A stretch of 8,904 nt of DNA. It comes from Gammaproteobacteria bacterium. Lineage in GTDB: Bacteria; Pseudomonadota; Gammaproteobacteria; SZUA-229. The position numbers and the translations under genes were made by a program. The notes under the pieces are model-generated. The model did not search any database. It had not been told where the DNA came from and saw only the letters and a program-made list of their open reading frames with translations. This document shows, piece after piece, positions 5,699 through 8,904 of this stretch. Position 1 is the first letter of the stretch. Every line of letters starts with the position of its first letter. The DNA lies in the NCBI GenBank assembly GCA_011051475.1, contig DRLE01000117.1, positions 1 to 8,904 on the forward strand, in the 5' to 3' direction.

Positions 5699-6514
5699 GC
5701 GCGGCAGCGCCGCGCCAATCCATTCCCGCCAGAACTCAAACAGCGCCTTATCATGACAGGCCAGCGCCGAACGCAGTTCCAGCTGGCCGCGAAATACCGG
5801 TTCGTTATCCAGTGACTGTGAAAAACCGCCGGCTTCGGCGAAGATTAAACTGCCGGCGGCATAGTCCCAGAGCTTTTGCCCGCCATGCAGGTAGACATCA
5901 AAGCGCCCGGCGGTAAGCCAGCACCAGTCCAGGGCCGAGGAGCCGATATTGCGCTGTGAGGCAAAGATACTTTCCCTGACCAGCTTGACTGCCAGTTCTT
6001 CCGGCAGGCGTTTCAGGTCTATCTCGGCAATGACCGGTTTATTACCCAGATCCGGCCTGTCGCAGCTGTGCACCGGCCGGTCATTCAGAAAAGCGCCCTG
6101 CCCCCTGAGTGCGGTAAACATCTCGTCACGCACCGGATCATAAATCAGCCCCAGCTGCTGCTCACCCTGGACTATCAGGGCAACAGAAACAGCGAAAAAC
6201 GGCAGGCCGGCCGCGTAGTTGCTGGTGCCATCGAGCGGGTCCAGGCACCAGTAACCGCCACTGGCGCCATTGCGATCGGCATCGATCACCTGCTGTTGCT
6301 GTGCATCGGACATTTCCTCGCCCAGCAGATCATACATCGGCCAGTGCTGCTTAAGCTCGCTTTCAAGCCGGTTCTGCATGGCAAGGTCGGCAGGCGTAAC
6401 CACGCTGCCGTCATCCTTGTATTCGAAACCACACTGGCCGAATTCAGCCAGCACGATTTCACGCGCAGCGGTTTTAACCAGTATTTTCAGTGTATCCAGA
6501 TCGGAAAAAGTCAT
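5690..6514 (-). CDS. Inositol monophosphatase family protein
   Basis: The 274-residue protein has the Li+-sensitive Mg2+-dependent phosphatase motifs in order: GEE at 65-67, D92-x-x-D95-G-T97 in WCLDPLDGTSNY, and W216-D217 in LWDYAAGSLIFAEAGG. These acidic residues bind the catalytic metals. Substrates in the family include inositol phosphates (SuhB), histidinol phosphate (HisN), PAP (CysQ) and fructose bisphosphate. The sequence alone does not choose between them, although length and motifs fit a general SuhB-like enzyme. It starts 9 bp after the SDR stop codon, so the two genes are probably one transcript. No Shine-Dalgarno is evident, which suggests translational coupling. The last two residues and the TAA come from the palindromic element, so the original C-terminus may have differed. 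Confidence 0.92.
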   Translation of the reverse strand: MTFSDLDTLKILVKTAAREIVLAEFGQCGFEYKDDGSVVTPADLAMQNRLESELKQHWPMYDLLGEEMSDAQQQQVIDADRNGASGGYWCLDPLDGTSNYAAGLPFFAVSVALIVQGEQQLGLIYDPVRDEMFTALRGQGAFLNDRPVHSCDRPDLGNKPVIAEIDLKRLPEELAVKLVRESIFASQRNIGSSALDWCWLTAGRFDVYLHGGQKLWDYAAGSLIFAEAGGFSQSLDNEPVFRGQLELRSALACHDKALFEFWREWIGAALPRSE

Positions 6515-6523
6515 CGTAAAACG

Positions 6524-7216
6524 CTACCAGGGAATATCGCTGCCGTCGATATCGATAAAACGGCCGCTGTCTGCAGGCGTCAGTGCATTGATATGGCCGA
6601 GCAGTTGCTGCACACATTCGGTTGTGCTGATTTCAGCATTGGGCCCGCCCATATCGGTCTTCACCCAGCCCGGGTGCAGGGCCACACTGATTATCCCCTG
6701 CTCCTTGAGATCAATCGACAGACTCTTGACCACGGCATTCAGGGCCGCCTTGCTGGAGCGGTAGATATAGCTGTTACCGTAGCCGTTATCGGCCATACTG
6801 CCCATCTTGCTGCTCATGCAGGCCACCACTTTTCGCTGCCCCATATTCAGCTGCTCGATAAAGGCCTCCACCATTTTCAGCGGCGCAATACTGTTGACCT
6901 GAAAGGTCTGCAACCAGCCGGCCACATCGACATTGCCGAACCTGTTTTTGTCCGGGCCGTATACGCCGGCATTATTGACCAGGATATCGATGGCCTCGTT
7001 ACGCAGCTCGTAGGACAGCGCCTGCAGTGTCGCCAGTTCCAGCATATCGGCAATATGCACACTGATCTGACCGTTGGACAGCCTGGCGATATTGAACAGG
7101 CTGTCGGCATTGTGCGGATTGCGGCAACAGGCAAAAACCCGCCAGCCCTGCTGCTGCGCCTGTCTGACCATTTCCAGGCCAATGCCACGGTTGGCGCCGG
7201 TGATAAGAATATTCAT
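6524..7216 (-). CDS. SDR-family oxidoreductase (C-factor/CsgA-like)
   Basis: This is a 230-residue classical short-chain dehydrogenase/reductase. The NAD(P)-binding TGANRGIG motif is at residues 7-14, NNAG follows in the middle, and the catalytic Ser (in MSSKMGS) and YRSSK complete the active site. HPGWVKTDMGG near the C-terminus is common in the C-factor/sniffer subgroup of carbonyl reductases. The substrate is unknown. The frame stays open upstream to 7324, but the extra 36 codons run through a repeat element and do not look like SDR sequence. The ATG at 7214-7216 gives the usual SDR start (MNILITGANRGIG). It is the first gene of a probable operon with the inositol-phosphatase-like gene. 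There is no Shine-Dalgarno; a TAAAAT box lies 8 nt upstream of the ATG. Confidence 0.9.
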   Translation of the reverse strand: MNILITGANRGIGLEMVRQAQQQGWRVFACCRNPHNADSLFNIARLSNGQISVHIADMLELATLQALSYELRNEAIDILVNNAGVYGPDKNRFGNVDVAGWLQTFQVNSIAPLKMVEAFIEQLNMGQRKVVACMSSKMGSMADNGYGNSYIYRSSKAALNAVVKSLSIDLKEQGIISVALHPGWVKTDMGGPNAEISTTECVQQLLGHINALTPADSGRFIDIDGSDIPW

Positions 7217-7224
7217 GGGAAGGG

Positions 7225-7230
7225 ATTTTA
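7225..7230 (-). promoter_or_regulatory. Candidate -10 box for the SDR gene
   Basis: TAAAAT is read on the minus strand, 8 nt before the ATG at 7216. Transcription would start about at the ATG, giving a leaderless or near-leaderless mRNA, as at ispG. No clear -35 is seen. Low certainty. Confidence 0.35.
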
Positions 7231-7256
7231 TCGGTAAAAGTGATTGAATGGACTTA

Positions 7257-7431
7257 TTTTTCCGCAAATGAACGCTAATAAACGCAATTTTTTTATTTGT
7301 AATAATGGCTGTCATTACGAGCATTAGCGAAGTAATCTCGTTCAGCAGTCACCTTAACCAGATTGCTTCACTGGCGCTCACAATGACAAGGAATAAATAT
7401 TTGCGTTTATTAGCGTTCATTTGCGGAAAAA
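7257..7431. repeat. Inverted-repeat element with 10-bp-unit arms, copy 2
   Basis: Perfect 31-bp inverted arms lie at 7257-7287 and 7401-7431. The right arm reads as the 10-bp units ATTTGCGTTT (from 7399), ATTAGCGTTC and ATTTGCGGAA. The arms match those of copy 1 at 382-551 with few changes, but the interior is unrelated: here it holds a degenerate palindrome (7311-7387). The element lies between the 5' end of the SDR gene and the 3' end of the REC-GGDEF-EAL gene. It encodes nothing. Constant arms with changing contents suggest a MITE-like element that has accepted insertions, or two arms that act as a bracket. Confidence 0.85.
7311..7387. repeat. Degenerate palindrome of the GTCATTGCGAG type, nested
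   Basis: The arms 7311-7338 and 7360-7387 are inverted copies with about 21 of 28 matches. They begin GTCATTACGAGC and, in inverse, GTCATTGTGAGC, and end at AATCT. Every mismatch is a transition, as expected of decay or wobble pairing. From memory, repeats beginning GTCATTGCGAG and ending in CAATCT are widespread in bacterial intergenic regions. It sits wholly inside the 10-bp-unit element, so it is a nested insertion or the element's natural core. Confidence 0.7.
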
Positions 7432-7435
7432 ACAC

Positions 7436-7473
7436 AAAAAAAGCCCGCTACGCTGTCGCTTAAGCGGGCCTAC
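7436..7473 (-). terminator. REP-like hairpin acting as terminator of the REC-GGDEF-EAL gene
   Basis: GCCCGCT (7443-7449) pairs with AGCGGGC (7463-7469) around a 13-nt loop. On the minus strand the hairpin is followed by seven T (7442-7436), a good Rho-independent terminator 24 nt after the stop codon at 7497. The same minus-strand unit begins with GTAG (7473-7470) and aligns with the REP units at 428-496, so one sequence appears to be both a REP and a terminator. Confidence 0.8.
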
Positions 7474-7496
7474 GTATAACTTGCTGTCTGTAAAAA

Positions 7497-8904
7497 CTAG
7501 CCGATATTGTAGATCTGGTTCATATAGAACTGCTCGTATTCATTACCGGGTAGCGGCTTGCTCCAGTAGTAGCCCTGGCCGTACTGGCAGCCCAGGCCCT
7601 TGAGTACATCAAGCTGGCGTTCGTTTTCCACGCCTTCGGCCAGCAGGCTGAGCTTGAGGCCGCGAGTCAGGCCGGCAATGGCATCGATAATGGCAGCATC
7701 TTCGTGGTTGTCGGGAATACCGGCAACAAAGGCGCGGTCGATCTTGACAATGTCCACGGGGAATTCTTTCAGATAGGCCAGGGAGGCATAACCGGTGCCG
7801 AAATCATCCAGCAGCACTCGTACACCCAGCTCACGCAGCTTGTTCAGCGTGGTTTCCACTTCACCGATGTTCTCGATCAGGGTACGTTCGGTGATTTCTA
7901 CCGACAGTGATTCACCGCTGATACCATTCTCGGCAATCGCCTGCTGGAACAGGGCAACGAGGTCATGTTCCTTGAACTGACGTGGCGCCAGGTTGATGGA
8001 AACATTCTGGTTTTCCAGACCGGCTTCCTGCCAGACCTTGATCTGCTTGCAGACACTCTGCACCTGCCACTCGCCGACCGCGACAATCAGGCCACAGTCC
8101 TCGATCACATTGATAAAGTCGGCAGGATGAATCATGCCCTTGTCGGGATGCTGCCAGCGCAGCAATGCCTCGACACCGGCGACCTCGTTTTTGTGAATAT
8201 CGATAACCGGCAGGTAGTGGATAACAAACTCGTCATTTTCGAAAGCGGCTTTCAGGCTGTTTTCCAGTTCCAGGCGCTCCATGGCATTGACGCTCATTTC
8301 CGGCTTGTAGAACTGGAAGCAGTGGCGGCCCTTTTCCTTGGCGCGGTACATGGCAGTGTCCGCATTTTTCAGCAGCGTACGTGCATCCTTGCCATCATCG
8401 GGATAAACCGCAATGCCGATAGAGGCGCTGGTATAGGTTTCCTGGTCATCCAGACGTACATTATGCTCGAGAATAGTCGTCAGGTTATCGGCAATGGAAA
8501 TAGCATCATCGGGGCTTTCAATACCCTCGATAATCACGGCAAATTCGTCACCACCCAGACGGGCGATGGTATCGGCACGGCGCAGTGAACGCGAGATCAG
8601 CTGGCCCACGGCCTTGATCAGCTTGTCACCGGCATCATGGCCGAAAGAATCATTGACCAGTTTGAAATCATCGATATCGACCAGCATCAGTGCCATGGAG
8701 GTACGGCTGCGTTCGGAGCGCACCACAGCCTGTTCGAGACGGTCGGCAAACAGCAGGCGATTGGGCAGGCCGGTCAGGCTGTCGCGGTAGGCCAGCAGCT
8801 TCACCTTGCGCTCGGCTATTACCTTGGCCACCACGGATTTCACGCGATGTTTGAGTACGGCCCACTTGATCGGCTTGGTAATAAAATCGATGGCGCCGAC
8901 TTCA
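7497..8904 (-). CDS. Response-regulator-type GGDEF-EAL cyclic-di-GMP enzyme, 3' part
   Basis: The frame stays open to the right edge (in-frame codons start at 8903), giving 468 residues. The first 25 or so (EVGAIDFITKPIKWAVLKHRV) look like the end of a receiver domain, with the conserved Lys-Pro, so the GTG at 8841-8843 is internal and the gene starts outside the window. A GGDEF domain follows with GGDEF intact (8541-8555) and an RxxD product-inhibition site (RRAD) five residues before it. The EAL domain has EALLR, SINLAPRQF, ITERT, DDFGTG, KIDRAF and AEGVE, so both catalytic sites look complete. It can be expected to make (diguanylate cyclase) and degrade (phosphodiesterase) cyclic di-GMP under phosphorelay control. 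Which activity dominates is not readable. The partner kinase is not in view. Confidence 0.93.
   Translation of the reverse strand, partial: EVGAIDFITKPIKWAVLKHRVKSVVAKVIAERKVKLLAYRDSLTGLPNRLLFADRLEQAVVRSERSRTSMALMLVDIDDFKLVNDSFGHDAGDKLIKAVGQLISRSLRRADTIARLGGDEFAVIIEGIESPDDAISIADNLTTILEHNVRLDDQETYTSASIGIAVYPDDGKDARTLLKNADTAMYRAKEKGRHCFQFYKPEMSVNAMERLELENSLKAAFENDEFVIHYLPVIDIHKNEVAGVEALLRWQHPDKGMIHPADFINVIEDCGLIVAVGEWQVQSVCKQIKVWQEAGLENQNVSINLAPRQFKEHDLVALFQQAIAENGISGESLSVEITERTLIENIGEVETTLNKLRELGVRVLLDDFGTGYASLAYLKEFPVDIVKIDRAFVAGIPDNHEDAAIIDAIAGLTRGLKLSLLAEGVENERQLDVLKGLGCQYGQGYYWSKPLPGNEYEQFYMNQIYNIG

Noticed and set aside
6068..7237. A 389-codon open frame on the plus strand
   Set aside because: It is antisense to the inositol-phosphatase-like and SDR genes, whose motifs are complete. 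Its translation has no recognisable domain and it crosses the junction of the two genes. G+C-rich codon use keeps the opposite strand open.
7217..7324. 36-residue N-terminal extension of the SDR protein
   Set aside because: The frame runs through the arm of a repeat element. The SDR fold normally starts at MNILITGANRGIG, encoded from 7216.
7965..8588. A 207-codon open frame on the plus strand inside the GGDEF-EAL gene
   Set aside because: It is antisense to a gene with all catalytic motifs intact and has no domain of its own.

Overview
The window looks like chromosomal DNA of a free-living proteobacterium. Coding GC is moderately high. The IspG is the long form (about 410 residues) known from betaproteobacteria and some gammaproteobacteria. 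The SPOR-domain protein, the AroG-type DAHP synthase and the REC-GGDEF-EAL protein fit a gammaproteobacterium best. I cannot name the genus. No phage, plasmid, defence, CRISPR, tRNA or rRNA gene is visible.

Layout, left to right. (1) The 5' part of a COG3199 ATP-NAD kinase-like gene on the minus strand (1-375). (2) A divergent intergenic region holding an inverted-repeat element with a REPIN-like hairpin pair inside it (382-551). (3) ispG on the plus strand (635-1873). (4) A 169-bp palindromic element (1871-2039) between the convergent 3' ends of ispG and an AroG-type DAHP synthase (2035-3099, minus). (5) A HAD phosphatase (3215-3916) and a membrane-anchored SPOR protein (3928-4770), both minus, 11 bp apart and probably an operon. 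(6) A divergent TlpA-like periplasmic thioredoxin (5027-5533, plus). (7) A second copy of the convergent-end palindromic element (5531-5698). (8) An inositol-monophosphatase-family gene (5690-6514) and an SDR oxidoreductase (6524-7216), both minus, 9 bp apart and probably an operon. (9) A second copy of the first inverted-repeat element with different contents (7257-7431), followed by a REP-like terminator hairpin (7443-7473). (10) A REC-GGDEF-EAL cyclic-di-GMP enzyme (7497 to beyond 8904, minus) that enters from the right edge.

The protein genes are mostly housekeeping: isoprenoid synthesis (ispG), entry to the shikimate pathway (aroG), envelope and redox functions (SPOR, TlpA) and cyclic-di-GMP signalling. 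They do not form a single pathway.

The unusual content lies between the genes. Two unrelated repeat families each occur twice. In both, 31-bp inverted arms are built from short tandem units (7 bp in one, 10 bp in the other), and the whole element is about 170 bp. The 7-bp family carries stops in all three frames at both ends and supplies the stop codons of all four genes that converge on it. It also contains a conserved terminator-like hairpin. The 10-bp family has near-constant arms but different contents: a REPIN-like pair with compensatory stem changes in one copy, and a degenerate GTCATT palindrome in the other. These repeats are the best candidates for something poorly described here; a defined new protein system is not visible.
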